A stretch of 42,247 nucleotides of DNA from an uncultured Erysipelotrichales bacterium (GCA_910586805.1 CAJUJC010000002.1:1-42247); one strand, 5' to 3'. Shown: positions 16,244 to 25,033, counted from the stretch's first letter. Program-made: numbers and translations. The notes: generated from the letters alone by a model not told the origin.

Positions 16244-18046
16244 CTAAACCACCCTCTTAAATAATTTTTCTAATTCATAGTCACTATAAAACAAAATCGT
16301 TGGTCTTCCATGAGGACATACATAAGGATTATCACAACGCATCAAATTATCAAAAATAGTTTGCATATCACTTTGCGATAAATATGTATTTGCTTTTAAA
16401 GATGCCTTACAACTCAAAGTTGCAATTGCATGTTCTTGTAAAGAGACGACATCTAAACTGTTTTTATGCAAAACCTCTTGAATCATTTCATCAACAAAGA
16501 TATTTTCATCAATCTTTTTCATCCATAAAGGTAAACTTCTTAAAATATATCCATGTTCCCCAAAGACCTCTAACGAAATCCCTACATTTTCTAAAAGATG
16601 TTTTCTTTCTTCTAAGATTAAGAATTCACTCATTGGATATTCAAATTGTAAAGGCACTAATAAAGGTTGTTTTGTAATATCTAAGTGAGAAAATTGTTCC
16701 TTATAATACTCATAATTGATTCTTTCTTGAGCAGCATGTTGATCCATCAAATACATGCCCTTTTCATTTTCACCAACAAGATAAGTTCCATGAATTTGTG
16801 CCTTTGCATAAATTTTTTCTTTGATTGGTTTTTCTTTTTCAATAAGTGGTTGTTTGTTTTGAGGAATATATTCTTGAACCCTTTCTTTTTGGACAGGTTG
16901 ATAAACAACACTATCTTCTTTTATATATGAACTTTTTTCATTTGTTTCTTTTTGAAGTTCAACATACTGAGCTTTTGGTTCATCAAATGTAAAAGTCACT
17001 TGATCTAACTGAGGTTTAAATTTTTCTCTTTCTGTTTGTTTGTTTTTAACTTGATATGTCAAATCAATATTTTGTAAAACTTTTGTTACACCATTAAAAA
17101 TCAAATCTTTTAATTCATATTCTTTAGAAAAACGAACTTCTAATTTAGATGGATGAACATTGACATCTACCAAATAAGGATCCACTTCAATATTAATAAC
17201 AGCAATCGGATAACGATTATCAGCCAAATAAGGTCTATATGCCTGATTAATAGCATCAATACTCATTGCATTTTTCACATAACGATGATTAACAAGTGTA
17301 ATGATATTATTTTTAGAAGCTCTTGATGTGTCTATTTTACTTATATATCCGTTAATTTCAAACTCGTCATTTTCTAAAGATACGTTTATCATATTTTTAG
17401 CTGTTGCAATTCCATACATACTTGCAATCACTTCTAACAATTGTCCTTTTCCATTTGTTTGAAAAATCAATTTGTCATTATGATACAAACTTATGGCAAT
17501 GTGTGGATAAGCAAGGGCAATACGTTCCACATATTGATGAATACTTGCAAATTCTGTATTGACTGATTTGAGATATTTTAATCTTGCAGGAACATTTTGA
17601 AAAAGTTTTGTGACAGTGATTTGTGTTCCTTTTGGTAAATCGCAAACACCTTCGTTTTTATATTTTCCAAATTCATATTGCACAAAACATCCTTCTTCAC
17701 CAGTAGATGTTCTTAAATCAAAATGGCTAATAGATGCAATAGAAGGAATCGCTTCCCCTCTAAAGCCTAATGTCATAATATTAAACAAATCATGATCATC
17801 TCTAATTTTACTTGTTGCATGACGAGCGAAACACATTTTTGCATCAATGCGTTCCATCCCGTCACCATTATCTACAACTTTAATTTTTTGCAATCCTCCC
17901 TCTTCAATAAAAACTTGAATACGTGAAGAACAAGCATCAATACTATTTTCTACCAGCTCTTTTACAACACTTGAAGGTCTTTCAACAACTTCACCAGCTG
18001 CAATTTTATTAGATAATACATCATCTAATTGTCTGATTTTTGCCAT
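16244..18046 (-). CDS. mutL: DNA mismatch repair endonuclease
   Basis: Works with MutS: binds the MutS-mismatch complex and nicks the new strand. The 600-aa protein has the GHKL ATPase motifs KELVENSIDA (29-38), DNGDGM (59-64) and GFRGEA (94-99), a variable linker (about 335-410), and a C-terminal domain. The endonuclease motifs are DQHAAQERINYE (435-446), LSCKASLKA (about 550) and CPHGRPT (about 580). It is therefore a nicking MutL, as in organisms lacking MutH. GGAGGTAGATTAA precedes the ATG. It lies 18 nt after mutS and directly abuts the YvlD-like gene. Confidence 0.97.
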   Translation of the reverse strand: MAKIRQLDDVLSNKIAAGEVVERPSSVVKELVENSIDACSSRIQVFIEEGGLQKIKVVDNGDGMERIDAKMCFARHATSKIRDDHDLFNIMTLGFRGEAIPSIASISHFDLRTSTGEEGCFVQYEFGKYKNEGVCDLPKGTQITVTKLFQNVPARLKYLKSVNTEFASIHQYVERIALAYPHIAISLYHNDKLIFQTNGKGQLLEVIASMYGIATAKNMINVSLENDEFEINGYISKIDTSRASKNNIITLVNHRYVKNAMSIDAINQAYRPYLADNRYPIAVINIEVDPYLVDVNVHPSKLEVRFSKEYELKDLIFNGVTKVLQNIDLTYQVKNKQTEREKFKPQLDQVTFTFDEPKAQYVELQKETNEKSSYIKEDSVVYQPVQKERVQEYIPQNKQPLIEKEKPIKEKIYAKAQIHGTYLVGENEKGMYLMDQHAAQERINYEYYKEQFSHLDITKQPLLVPLQFEYPMSEFLILEERKHLLENVGISLEVFGEHGYILRSLPLWMKKIDENIFVDEMIQEVLHKNSLDVVSLQEHAIATLSCKASLKANTYLSQSDMQTIFDNLMRCDNPYVCPHGRPTILFYSDYELEKLFKRVV

Positions 18047-18064
18047 TTAATCTACCTCCTTTCA

Positions 18065-20557
18065 TTATAATAATTTTTTCAATTCAATTAATGTACTTAA
18101 AGCCTCTATTGGAGATAATGTCATAGGATCTAACTTTTCTAATGTCTTTTCTACAACACTTTCTTTTTCTACAACAATAGGCGTAGATGTTGTTTCTAAA
18201 ACAATATTTTCTATTTTGTTGTTTTCTAAATGATGTAAAATAACCTTTGCACGTTCAATAACATCTTGAGGTAATTTTGCAAGTTTAGCTACATTTATCC
18301 CATAAGAACGATGACTTCTTCCTTCCTTTATTTTATATAAGAAAACAATATGATCATCTTCAACAGATGCACTTGCATGAACATTATGAATATGGAAGGC
18401 TTCATCCATCATCGTTAATTCATGGTAATGCGTTGAAAATAGAGTCACACATTTTATCTTTGTTGCAATATATTCAATCATTGCCTGAGCAATAGCCATC
18501 CCGTCAAATGTTGCTGTTCCTCTACCAATTTCATCAAAGATAACAAGAGAATCTCTTGTTGCATAACGTAAAGCATTATTGGCTTCTAACATTTCTACCA
18601 TAAATGTTGATTGTCCTGAAATCAAATCATCACTCGCTCCAATACGTGTAAAAATTTGATCAAATATAGGAAGCGAAGCTTGATGACAAGGAACAAACGA
18701 ACCAATTTGAGCCATAATCACACATAAAGCAACCTGTCTCATATAAGTTGATTTTCCACCCATATTAGGACCAGTTATCAACATAATAGGTTCATCTTCT
18801 TTAATATATGTATCATTAGGAACATAATTTTGTCTTGACATGACCTGTTCAATAACACCATGTCTACCTTCTACAATATCAATCATATGTTGATGATTAA
18901 ATTGCGGTCTCACATAAGCATTTTGACTTGCTTTAGAAGCCAAAGATTGATAAACATCAATTTGTGCGACAATACTTGCAACATCCTGAATCATATGTAC
19001 ATCTTTTTTAATATAATCTCTTATTTGTACAAATAATTCATATTCTAAAGATATCATTTTATCATTAGCACTTAATATTTTTGCTTCCATCTCTTTTAAT
19101 TCAGGAGTTACAAATCTCTCAGCATTTGAAATACTTTGTTTTCTTGTATATTCAAATTCATCTTTAACTAAAGGTAAATAACTCTTAGTAACTTCAATAA
19201 AATAACCAAAAACTCTATTATATCCAACCTTTAAACCCTTGATTCCTGTTTTTTCTCTTTCTCTTTGTTCAAAATCACTCAACCACTGTTTTCCATTTTC
19301 ACGAATATAACGAATTTCATCTAATTGTTCATTATATCCTTCTTTAATTAATCCACCTTCTTTTAATGTTAATGGGGGATTATCAATAATAGCCTCTTCA
19401 ACAAGTTCAGTAATATGTGTTAAATCTATAAGTTGTTGTGCAAGTTCATTTGTATAAGGATTATCTAATGCAAGTAATTGATTTTTTAATTCAGGAATCA
19501 CTTTTAAAGAAGCACTAATCCACTTTAAGTCTCTTGCATTCACATTCCCAAATGCAATTCTTCCAGCTAATTTCTCTATATCATAAATATCATTAATAAT
19601 ATCTTTGATTGTTTCTCTTTCAATAAAGTTATCAATCAATATTTCAATAATATCCATTCTTTTTTCAATTTTATCCTGATTAATCAAAGGTCTTTCAATC
19701 CACTGTCTCAGTAATCTTCCACCCATAGCACTCTTTGTATCATCTAATAACCATTGAAGTGTTCCATAACTATCATGTTCGTTATTTTTCGTTAATTCCA
19801 ATGATTTTTTTGTATAAGAATCCATATAAATATAATCTTCTGTTTTCACTTCTTGAATAACTTGCATATGGTTTAATTCTCTTTTTTGTGTTTCTAACAT
19901 ATAATTCAATAATAAAGAACATGTTTTAATTTGCTTTAAATCTTTAATACCTTCAAATATTTTTTTATATTGATCATTAAATTTATCATTATCAAAATGT
20001 GATACAAACACATAATCTAATTTCATATCATCTTGAATAACCAATTCTTTCAAATTTAAAGAATCTATTTGATTTTTCAATAAATGTTCCTGTTTATCAA
20101 TATTCATAACATAGAACTCACCTGTTGAAATATCACAATAAGCAAGTGTATAGTGAAAATCAAAAACACCCAATGCACCCATATAATGATTACGTTTTTC
20201 GTTCAAAGATTCATCCATAATTGTTCCAGGTGTAATAATTTGAACAACACCACGTTCTACAATTCCTTTTTTTCCAGGCTCACTTAATTGTTCAACAATA
20301 GCTACTTTATGACCTAAATCAATTAGTTTTTGAATATATCCTGTCACAGAATGAAAAGGAACACCACACATTGGTACTCTTTCTTTAGCTCCTGCATTTT
20401 TTCCTGTCAACGCTAAATCTAATGCTTTTGATACAACAATAGCATCATCAAAGAACATCTCATAAAAATCTCCTAATCTAAACATCACAATAGAATCTTG
20501 ATTTTCTTCTTTAATTTTTAAATATTGCATCATCATTGGCGAATATTTTTGTTTCAT
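18065..20557 (-). CDS. mutS: DNA mismatch repair protein
   Basis: Recognises mispairs and small loops and recruits MutL. The 830-aa protein has the N-terminal mismatch-binding FRLGDFYEMFF (Phe-x-Glu wedge; about 26-36), connector, core and clamp domains. The ABC-type ATPase has GPNMGGKSTYMRQ (about residues 600-612), DEIGRGTATFDG and the STHYHELT switch. Length is close to B. subtilis MutS (858 aa), with a shorter C-terminus. The ATG has GGAAGTGG upstream. A cotE terminator and a possible -10 lie just before it, so mutS-mutL may be transcribed apart from cotE although the order cotE-mutS-mutL is the same as in Bacillus. Confidence 0.97.
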   Translation of the reverse strand: MKQKYSPMMMQYLKIKEENQDSIVMFRLGDFYEMFFDDAIVVSKALDLALTGKNAGAKERVPMCGVPFHSVTGYIQKLIDLGHKVAIVEQLSEPGKKGIVERGVVQIITPGTIMDESLNEKRNHYMGALGVFDFHYTLAYCDISTGEFYVMNIDKQEHLLKNQIDSLNLKELVIQDDMKLDYVFVSHFDNDKFNDQYKKIFEGIKDLKQIKTCSLLLNYMLETQKRELNHMQVIQEVKTEDYIYMDSYTKKSLELTKNNEHDSYGTLQWLLDDTKSAMGGRLLRQWIERPLINQDKIEKRMDIIEILIDNFIERETIKDIINDIYDIEKLAGRIAFGNVNARDLKWISASLKVIPELKNQLLALDNPYTNELAQQLIDLTHITELVEEAIIDNPPLTLKEGGLIKEGYNEQLDEIRYIRENGKQWLSDFEQREREKTGIKGLKVGYNRVFGYFIEVTKSYLPLVKDEFEYTRKQSISNAERFVTPELKEMEAKILSANDKMISLEYELFVQIRDYIKKDVHMIQDVASIVAQIDVYQSLASKASQNAYVRPQFNHQHMIDIVEGRHGVIEQVMSRQNYVPNDTYIKEDEPIMLITGPNMGGKSTYMRQVALCVIMAQIGSFVPCHQASLPIFDQIFTRIGASDDLISGQSTFMVEMLEANNALRYATRDSLVIFDEIGRGTATFDGMAIAQAMIEYIATKIKCVTLFSTHYHELTMMDEAFHIHNVHASASVEDDHIVFLYKIKEGRSHRSYGINVAKLAKLPQDVIERAKVILHHLENNKIENIVLETTSTPIVVEKESVVEKTLEKLDPMTLSPIEALSTLIELKKLL

Positions 20558-20583
20558 TTTACCACTTCCTTTATAACTACCCC

Positions 20584-20589
20584 ATTATA
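20584..20589 (-). promoter_or_regulatory. possible -10 of a mutS promoter
   Basis: A perfect TATAAT on the minus strand, 27 nt upstream of the mutS ATG and downstream of the cotE terminator. The -35 at 17 nt (TTTCTT) is poor, so the call depends on the -10 and on the need for a promoter after the terminator. Confidence 0.4.
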
Positions 20590-20605
20590 ACATAATTCAA
20601 CATAT

Positions 20606-20639
20606 AAAGAAAAGAATTCCTTTTTCAATTTGGAATTCT
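20606..20639 (-). terminator. cotE terminator
   Basis: Stem GAATTCC (20614-20620) / GGAATTC (20632-20638), 11-nt loop, then TTTTCTTT on the minus strand. It begins 2-3 nt after the cotE stop codon. Confidence 0.7.
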
Positions 20640-20640
20640 C

Positions 20641-21144
20641 TTACTTAATGAAATGTGGATTAATTTGAATATCTTCTAAATCATCCCAAATCTCTTCTTC
20701 ATCTTTTACTTCTACTTTTATACAAGTTTCTCCAGTAATTTCAATTTGCATTTCTTTCTCTATTTCCATAGTTGCAGTGTTTTGGTTAAGTGATGCTGAT
20801 AAACATTTTGGTTTTTCTATACATCTTGCTTTCACCTGATCACTTGTTTCCAATTCTCTATCTTCTTTTTTAGAAACTTGCATATCATCAATATAAGTTA
20901 CCTGATGTTTTTCCACCATAGATTCTTTTTCTTCATCAAAACTATACCAAATATGAACATCAAATGTTCCAATAATTTTAGGTACTCTGTTCTTTATTGC
21001 TGCCTCATAATGATGATTTGCCATCCAACATCCTAATATTTCATCAGGATTATGACTTAATGTAAAAGAGTAAGTACTTTTAGATAATTTCTTACCTTTT
21101 GCTACAATTGCTTTTGTATAAATCTCTCTAATGTTATGACTCAT
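20641..21144 (-). CDS. cotE: outer spore coat morphogenetic protein CotE
   Basis: Organises the outer coat of the spore. The 167-aa protein starts SHNIREIYTKAIVAKGKKLSKSTYSF and has LGCWMANHHYEA and GTFDVHIWYSF, the conserved N-terminal half of B. subtilis CotE (where I recall ILGGWVINHKYKA and GTFDINVWYSY). Its acidic C-terminus (KDEEEIWDDLED) is also typical. It is followed by mutS-mutL, exactly as in Bacillus, though guaB now lies upstream where ricA would be. A sigma-E-like promoter 50-85 nt upstream fits mother-cell expression. It is good evidence that the organism makes endospores or did so recently. Confidence 0.9.
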   Translation of the reverse strand: MSHNIREIYTKAIVAKGKKLSKSTYSFTLSHNPDEILGCWMANHHYEAAIKNRVPKIIGTFDVHIWYSFDEEKESMVEKHQVTYIDDMQVSKKEDRELETSDQVKARCIEKPKCLSASLNQNTATMEIEKEMQIEITGETCIKVEVKDEEEIWDDLEDIQINPHFIK

Positions 21145-21200
21145 AACTCCACCTCTTTATACTATATGACAATTTGCTTAATTTACCACTCTTTTTATCA

Positions 21201-21229
21201 ATTTTATACATCAATATTTTTTAATATGC
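21201..21229 (-). promoter_or_regulatory. predicted sigma-E promoter of cotE
   Basis: GCATATT (21223-21229) matches the sigma-E -35 KMATATT exactly. After 14 nt comes TATAAAAT (21201-21208), 6 of 8 with the -10 CATACAHT. The start would be near 21194, leaving about a 50-nt leader. B. subtilis cotE is also read by sigma-E, so both sequence and precedent agree. Confidence 0.55.
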
Positions 21230-21309
21230 TGATAGTTCAATACTATAAAGTTCAAAACACTTAAGAAAAAATATAACTTTTCTACTAAAACTTACTATAT
21301 TAATCATAT

Positions 21310-21333
21310 GAAAAAAGGACTATTTCTAGTCCT
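21310..21333 (-). terminator. guaB terminator
   Basis: A 7-bp stem AGGACTA / TAGTCCT with a GAAA tetraloop, followed by TTTTTT on the minus strand (A-run 21311-21316), 9 nt beyond the guaB stop. It is a textbook intrinsic terminator, and it isolates guaB from cotE. Confidence 0.9.
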
Positions 21334-21341
21334 AACAAATA

Positions 21342-22850
21342 CTATTTCTTATGAGATGTTGAAGATTCTTTTAACACAACATCATGTGCTCCACCTTCAA
21401 CAATACTTGTTGCTGAAACAAGTGTAATTCTTGCTTTTTGTTGTAGTTCAGGAATTGTTAATGCTCCACAGTTACACATTGTTGATTTAATTTTACTTAA
21501 AGATAAACCAACATTGTCTTTTAAAGAACCAGCATATGGAACATAAGAGTCAACGCCTTCTTCAAATGAAAGCTTTGCATCTCCTCCCATATCATAACGT
21601 TGCCAGTTTCTAGCACGAGCACTACCTTCTCCCCAATATTCTTTCATATATTGACCATTGATACTTACTTTATTTGTTGGAGATTCATCAAAACGAGAGA
21701 AGTATCTTCCTAACATGATGAAATCACTACCCATTGCTAAAGCAAGTGTCATATGATAATCATGAACAATACCACCATCACTACATATTGGTACATAAAT
21801 ACCAGTTTCTTTAAAGTATTCATCACGAGCCTTTGCAACTTCAATTGTTGCTGTTGCTTGTCCTCTACCAATACCTTTTTGTTCACGAGTGATACAAATA
21901 GAACCACCACCGATACCAATTTTAATAAAATCAGCACCAGCTTCAGCTAAAAATCTAAATCCATCAGCATCAACAACATTTCCAGCTCCTACTTTCACAG
22001 TATCACCATAATGTTCTCTAATCCAATCAATTGTTAATTTTTGCCATTCAGAGAAACCTTCGCTTGAATCAATACATAAAACATCTGCACCAGCTTCTAC
22101 TAATGCTGGAACACGTTGAGCATAATCTCTTGTATTAATACCAGCACCTACAATATATCTTTTCTTATCATCCAACAATTCGTTAGGATTTGATTTTTTT
22201 GATTCATAATCTTTTCTAAATACAAAATATCTTAAATTTTGTTCATCATCAATAATAGGTAATGAATTTAATTTATGATCCCAAATAATATTATTTGCTT
22301 CTTTTAAAGATACACCTTCTTTTGCAGTTACTAATTTTTCAAAAGGTGTCATAAAGTCAGCAACCTTTGTATCTAAGTCCATTCTAGAAACTCTATAATC
22401 TCTACCTGTCACAATACCAACTAGCTTCCCGTTTGCAGTTCCATCGTGAGTTACAGCCATTGTAGAGTGTCCTGATTTTTCTTTTAAATCCAAAACATCT
22501 TTTAAAGTTTGTTCTGGAGTGATATTTGAATCACTTGTCACAAAACCTGCTTTATAATCTTTAACACGTTTAACCATTGCTGCTTGATTTTCAATTGTTT
22601 GAGATCCATAAATAAATGAAACTCCCCCTTCTTTAGCTAAAGCAACTGCCATTGTATCATTAGATACAGATTGCATGATTGCTGAAACCAAAGGAATATT
22701 TAAAGATAATGCAGGTTCCTCACCTTTTTTAAATTTAACCAATGGAGTTCTTAAACTCACATTCTTTGGTTGGCACTGAGCACTTGAGTACCCAGGCACT
22801 AATAAGTATTCATTAAATGTATGAGATGGTTCTTCAAAAATGTATGCCAT
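21342..22850 (-). CDS. guaB: IMP dehydrogenase
   Basis: Oxidises IMP to XMP with NAD, the committed step to GMP. The 502-aa protein has a TIM barrel interrupted by two CBS domains (about 105-215), the catalytic loop GIGGGSICITREQ with Cys319, Asp358 in CSDGGI, and the mobile flap RNWQRYD with Arg418-Tyr419. These numbers coincide with those I recall for Tritrichomonas foetus IMPDH (Cys319, Asp358, Arg418, Tyr419). The motif text GGGSICITREQKGIGRGQ is that enzyme's rather than the usual bacterial GPGSICTTR form. It has its own promoter and terminator, and sits between ricA and cotE, which are adjacent in Bacillus. AAGGAGAACAAAC precedes the ATG. Confidence 0.96.
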   Translation of the reverse strand: MAYIFEEPSHTFNEYLLVPGYSSAQCQPKNVSLRTPLVKFKKGEEPALSLNIPLVSAIMQSVSNDTMAVALAKEGGVSFIYGSQTIENQAAMVKRVKDYKAGFVTSDSNITPEQTLKDVLDLKEKSGHSTMAVTHDGTANGKLVGIVTGRDYRVSRMDLDTKVADFMTPFEKLVTAKEGVSLKEANNIIWDHKLNSLPIIDDEQNLRYFVFRKDYESKKSNPNELLDDKKRYIVGAGINTRDYAQRVPALVEAGADVLCIDSSEGFSEWQKLTIDWIREHYGDTVKVGAGNVVDADGFRFLAEAGADFIKIGIGGGSICITREQKGIGRGQATATIEVAKARDEYFKETGIYVPICSDGGIVHDYHMTLALAMGSDFIMLGRYFSRFDESPTNKVSINGQYMKEYWGEGSARARNWQRYDMGGDAKLSFEEGVDSYVPYAGSLKDNVGLSLSKIKSTMCNCGALTIPELQQKARITLVSATSIVEGGAHDVVLKESSTSHKK

Positions 22851-22880
22851 GTTTGTTCTCCTTTATTATAATTTTTGAAA

Positions 22881-22909
22881 ATTATATAAACTTTTGTCGT
22901 TTTAGTCAA
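22881..22909 (-). promoter_or_regulatory. sigma-A promoter of guaB
   Basis: TTGACT (22904-22909), 17-nt spacer, TATAAT (22881-22886) on the minus strand. The -35 overlaps the last codons of ricA. The predicted start is about 22874, and I saw no obvious purine-repressor or riboswitch structure in the short leader. Confidence 0.75.
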
Positions 22910-23249
22910 CCTTTTTCTTCAATTGTTCGTTAATATCTTCTTGTATTTGTAATAACAATTCATTAACTTCTTGTTTTAAAGTTAAATAATTAGAAACAAT
23001 AGGATGATTATCAAAATAATTTTTCTTATTTTCATATTCTTTAATAATATCTGAACTATTTATTCCTTGATATTTATCATTCACAATTCTTTTTTGTAAA
23101 ACTTTTAATTCCTCTTCTAAATCAAGCAATTCTTTATGTTCTTTCATTAAAGATTCATACTTTTTAAATTCCTTAACAACTTCCTGATTTAAAATCCATT
23201 CATTTAAAGCTCTCGCTTTTTGTTCAATATCCTTATTCAATTTCTTCAC
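22902..23249 (-). CDS. ricA: YlbF/YmcA-family protein, probable RicA
   Basis: A 115-aa all-helical protein with heptad-like Leu spacing and no membrane span. The family look (Q.KA..L...I......V.EFKKYE) and its place right after miaB match B. subtilis ymcA (ricA). RicA with RicF and RicT forms the Y-complex that directs RNase Y and affects competence, biofilm and sporulation; rny itself lies 3 kb away here. Start is uncertain: GTG at 23249 overlaps miaB by 17 nt, but AAAGGTGA is better spaced (about 8 nt) for a TTG at 23240. YlbF (RicF) is a paralogue, so the assignment rests mainly on synteny. Confidence 0.75.
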   Translation of the reverse strand: MKKLNKDIEQKARALNEWILNQEVVKEFKKYESLMKEHKELLDLEEELKVLQKRIVNDKYQGINSSDIIKEYENKKNYFDNHPIVSNYLTLKQEVNELLLQIQEDINEQLKKKVD

Positions 23250-24675
23250 CTTTTAAAGCCCATGTTTTCACTTCAGTCACTTTGACTTTCACAATTTGAC
23301 CTATATGTTCCTTATTTCCTTTGAAATTAATAAGCTTTTGATGTTTTGTATATCCTGTTAACATTTCATCATCTTTCTTAGATGTTCCCTCAACAAGAAC
23401 TTCTACAATTTCATTCAAATACTTTTGATTTTGTTTTAAAGCTTTTTCATTGACCAAATCATTTAAACGATAAAGTCTTTGTTCCTTTGTATGAATATCG
23501 ATGTTATCTTCCATTCTTGCCGCTGGTGTTCCCTCACGTGGTGAATAAATAAATGTATATGCCAAATCATATTCACAATGTTCATATAAAGTCATTGTAT
23601 CTTCAAATTGCTCATCTGTTTCATCGGGGAAACCAACAATAATATCTGTCGTTACAGTACAATCAGGAATTTTGGCTTTAATCTTATCAAATAAAGTCAA
23701 ATATTGTTCACGTGTATAACGTCTTCCCATTCTTTTTAAAACATCACTATTTCCTGATTGAACAGGTAAATGAATTGCTGGCATGATGTTATCATATTTC
23801 GCAATCATATCAATCATTTCATCACTAAAATCCCATGGATGACTTGTTGTAAAACGTATACGAGGGATTCCAATTTTAGCAACATCTTCCAATAACGATG
23901 CAAAATCATAATCACCTTCAAAGTCTTTTCCATAAGAGTTCACATTTTGTCCAAGTAATGTGACTTCCTGATAACCTTGTGTCTTTAATTCTTCAACCTC
24001 TTTAATGATTTCTTCTTTTAAACGAGATCTTTCTTTTCCTCTTGTATAAGGAACAATACAATATGTACAAAACTTATTACAACCATACATAATATTCACC
24101 CATGCTTTATAAGGATGAGCACGATGACTTGGTAAGTTTTCAATCACATCTCCCTCTTTAGACCACACTTCTAATACCATTTCTTTTTCTAACATAGCCT
24201 GTTTTAAAAGAATAGGTAATCTATGAATATTATGTGTTCCAAAAATCAAATCTACTTGAGGGTGTTTTTCTAATATTTTATTGATAACAACTTCTTCTTG
24301 AGCCATACACCCACAAATACCAAAGATAATATTTGGATTTGTACGTTTCACTTTCTTTAAATAACCAATTTTACCAAACACCTTTTCTTCAGCATTTTCT
24401 CTAATCGCACAAGTATTCAATAAAACAACTTGAGCATCTTTAATCTCATCAGTCTCTCTATAACCTAAGCTCTCTAAAATACCAGCCAATGTTTCACTAT
24501 CACGTTCATTGGCCTGACATCCATAAGTTTGAACGAAATATTTTTGTCCCTTTCCAATTCCAACCATATCACTAGGAATTTCATACGCATCATTAATATG
24601 ATGAATTTCATCTTTTCCTCTATGTTTTGCATCTTTTAAAGATGGTCCTTTAAAATATTCACTATAATCTTTCAT
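23233..24675 (-). CDS. miaB: tRNA-2-methylthio-N6-dimethylallyladenosine synthase
   Basis: Radical-SAM methylthiotransferase that adds a methylthio group to i6A37 of tRNA, using the product of MiaA. The 480-aa protein has the UPF0004 domain with three cluster Cys (TYGCQAN, NTCAIRE, GICGCMAQ). The radical-SAM motif CNKFCTYCIVPYTRG follows, and a C-terminal TRAM domain ends in VKTWALKGEEIE. GGTGAGAAA precedes the ATG. It is followed by ricA with overlap, the Bacillus ymcB-ymcA order. Confidence 0.96.
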   Translation of the reverse strand: MKDYSEYFKGPSLKDAKHRGKDEIHHINDAYEIPSDMVGIGKGQKYFVQTYGCQANERDSETLAGILESLGYRETDEIKDAQVVLLNTCAIRENAEEKVFGKIGYLKKVKRTNPNIIFGICGCMAQEEVVINKILEKHPQVDLIFGTHNIHRLPILLKQAMLEKEMVLEVWSKEGDVIENLPSHRAHPYKAWVNIMYGCNKFCTYCIVPYTRGKERSRLKEEIIKEVEELKTQGYQEVTLLGQNVNSYGKDFEGDYDFASLLEDVAKIGIPRIRFTTSHPWDFSDEMIDMIAKYDNIMPAIHLPVQSGNSDVLKRMGRRYTREQYLTLFDKIKAKIPDCTVTTDIIVGFPDETDEQFEDTMTLYEHCEYDLAYTFIYSPREGTPAARMEDNIDIHTKEQRLYRLNDLVNEKALKQNQKYLNEIVEVLVEGTSKKDDEMLTGYTKHQKLINFKGNKEHIGQIVKVKVTEVKTWALKGEEIE

Positions 24676-24696
24676 TTTCTCACCGCTTTCTGCTCT

Positions 24697-24702
24697 ATTA
24701 TA
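24697..24702 (-). promoter_or_regulatory. possible -10 of a miaB promoter
   Basis: TATAAT on the minus strand (preceded by GA) 22 nt upstream of the miaB ATG, in the gap after the terminator of the preceding gene. The -35 region (TTTCTT) is weak. Confidence 0.4.
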
Positions 24703-24724
24703 TCAAATTTATAAAAATAAGAAA

Positions 24725-24749
24725 GAAAAAAACAAGGACAATTGCCCTT
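24725..24749 (-). terminator. terminator of the 81-aa unknown gene
   Basis: AAGGGCAA / TTGTCCTT stem (24734-24749; one G-T pair, very short loop) followed by TTTTTTTC on the minus strand. It starts 3 nt after the stop codon. Confidence 0.7.
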
Positions 24750-24752
24750 ATT

Positions 24753-24998
24753 TTATCCAAAGAAACCATCAGGTTGAATTGAAAAGTATAATGCAGCACC
24801 ATCAGGTGTTTTCTTAAATAATGCTTTACAATGTGCAGCAGCTTCTTCAGGAGTTAATTCAGTTTCAACTTCGAATTCTCCTTTAATTCCTACTTTTTTA
24901 ATAAATTTACATTTTACTTTATCATCTTCATACCCATCAAAAAAATCAACAAATTTTTGTACTTGAGCTGTTTGCATTAAAATTTTACATTTTGCCAT
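24753..24998 (-). CDS. small conserved-looking protein of unknown function
   Basis: I do not recognise this 81-aa protein. It starts MAKCKILMQTA, has no signal peptide or membrane span, and reads like a compact alpha/beta domain: a first strand, a helix (VQKFVDFFDGYEDD), two strands (KCKFIKKVGIKGEFEVETEL), a helix (TPEEAAAHCKALFKKT) and a last strand ending FSIQPDGFFG. Alternating charges and the absence of low complexity support a real gene. GGAGGAA is spaced 8 nt from the ATG at 24998 but only 2 nt from an ATG two codons earlier. A -10 upstream and a terminator downstream make it a monocistronic unit between spoVS and miaB. A link to sporulation or stress is conceivable only from context. 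Confidence 0.8.
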   Translation of the reverse strand: MAKCKILMQTAQVQKFVDFFDGYEDDKVKCKFIKKVGIKGEFEVETELTPEEAAAHCKALFKKTPDGAALYFSIQPDGFFG

Positions 24999-25027
24999 AT
25001 TCATTTCCTCCTTAATATCTACTCCTA

Positions 25028-25033
25028 ATTATA
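25028..25033 (-). promoter_or_regulatory. possible -10 of the 81-aa gene promoter
   Basis: TATAAT on the minus strand about 30 nt upstream of the ATG, after spoVS. No good -35 was found at 16-18 nt (TTCTTT). Confidence 0.4.
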
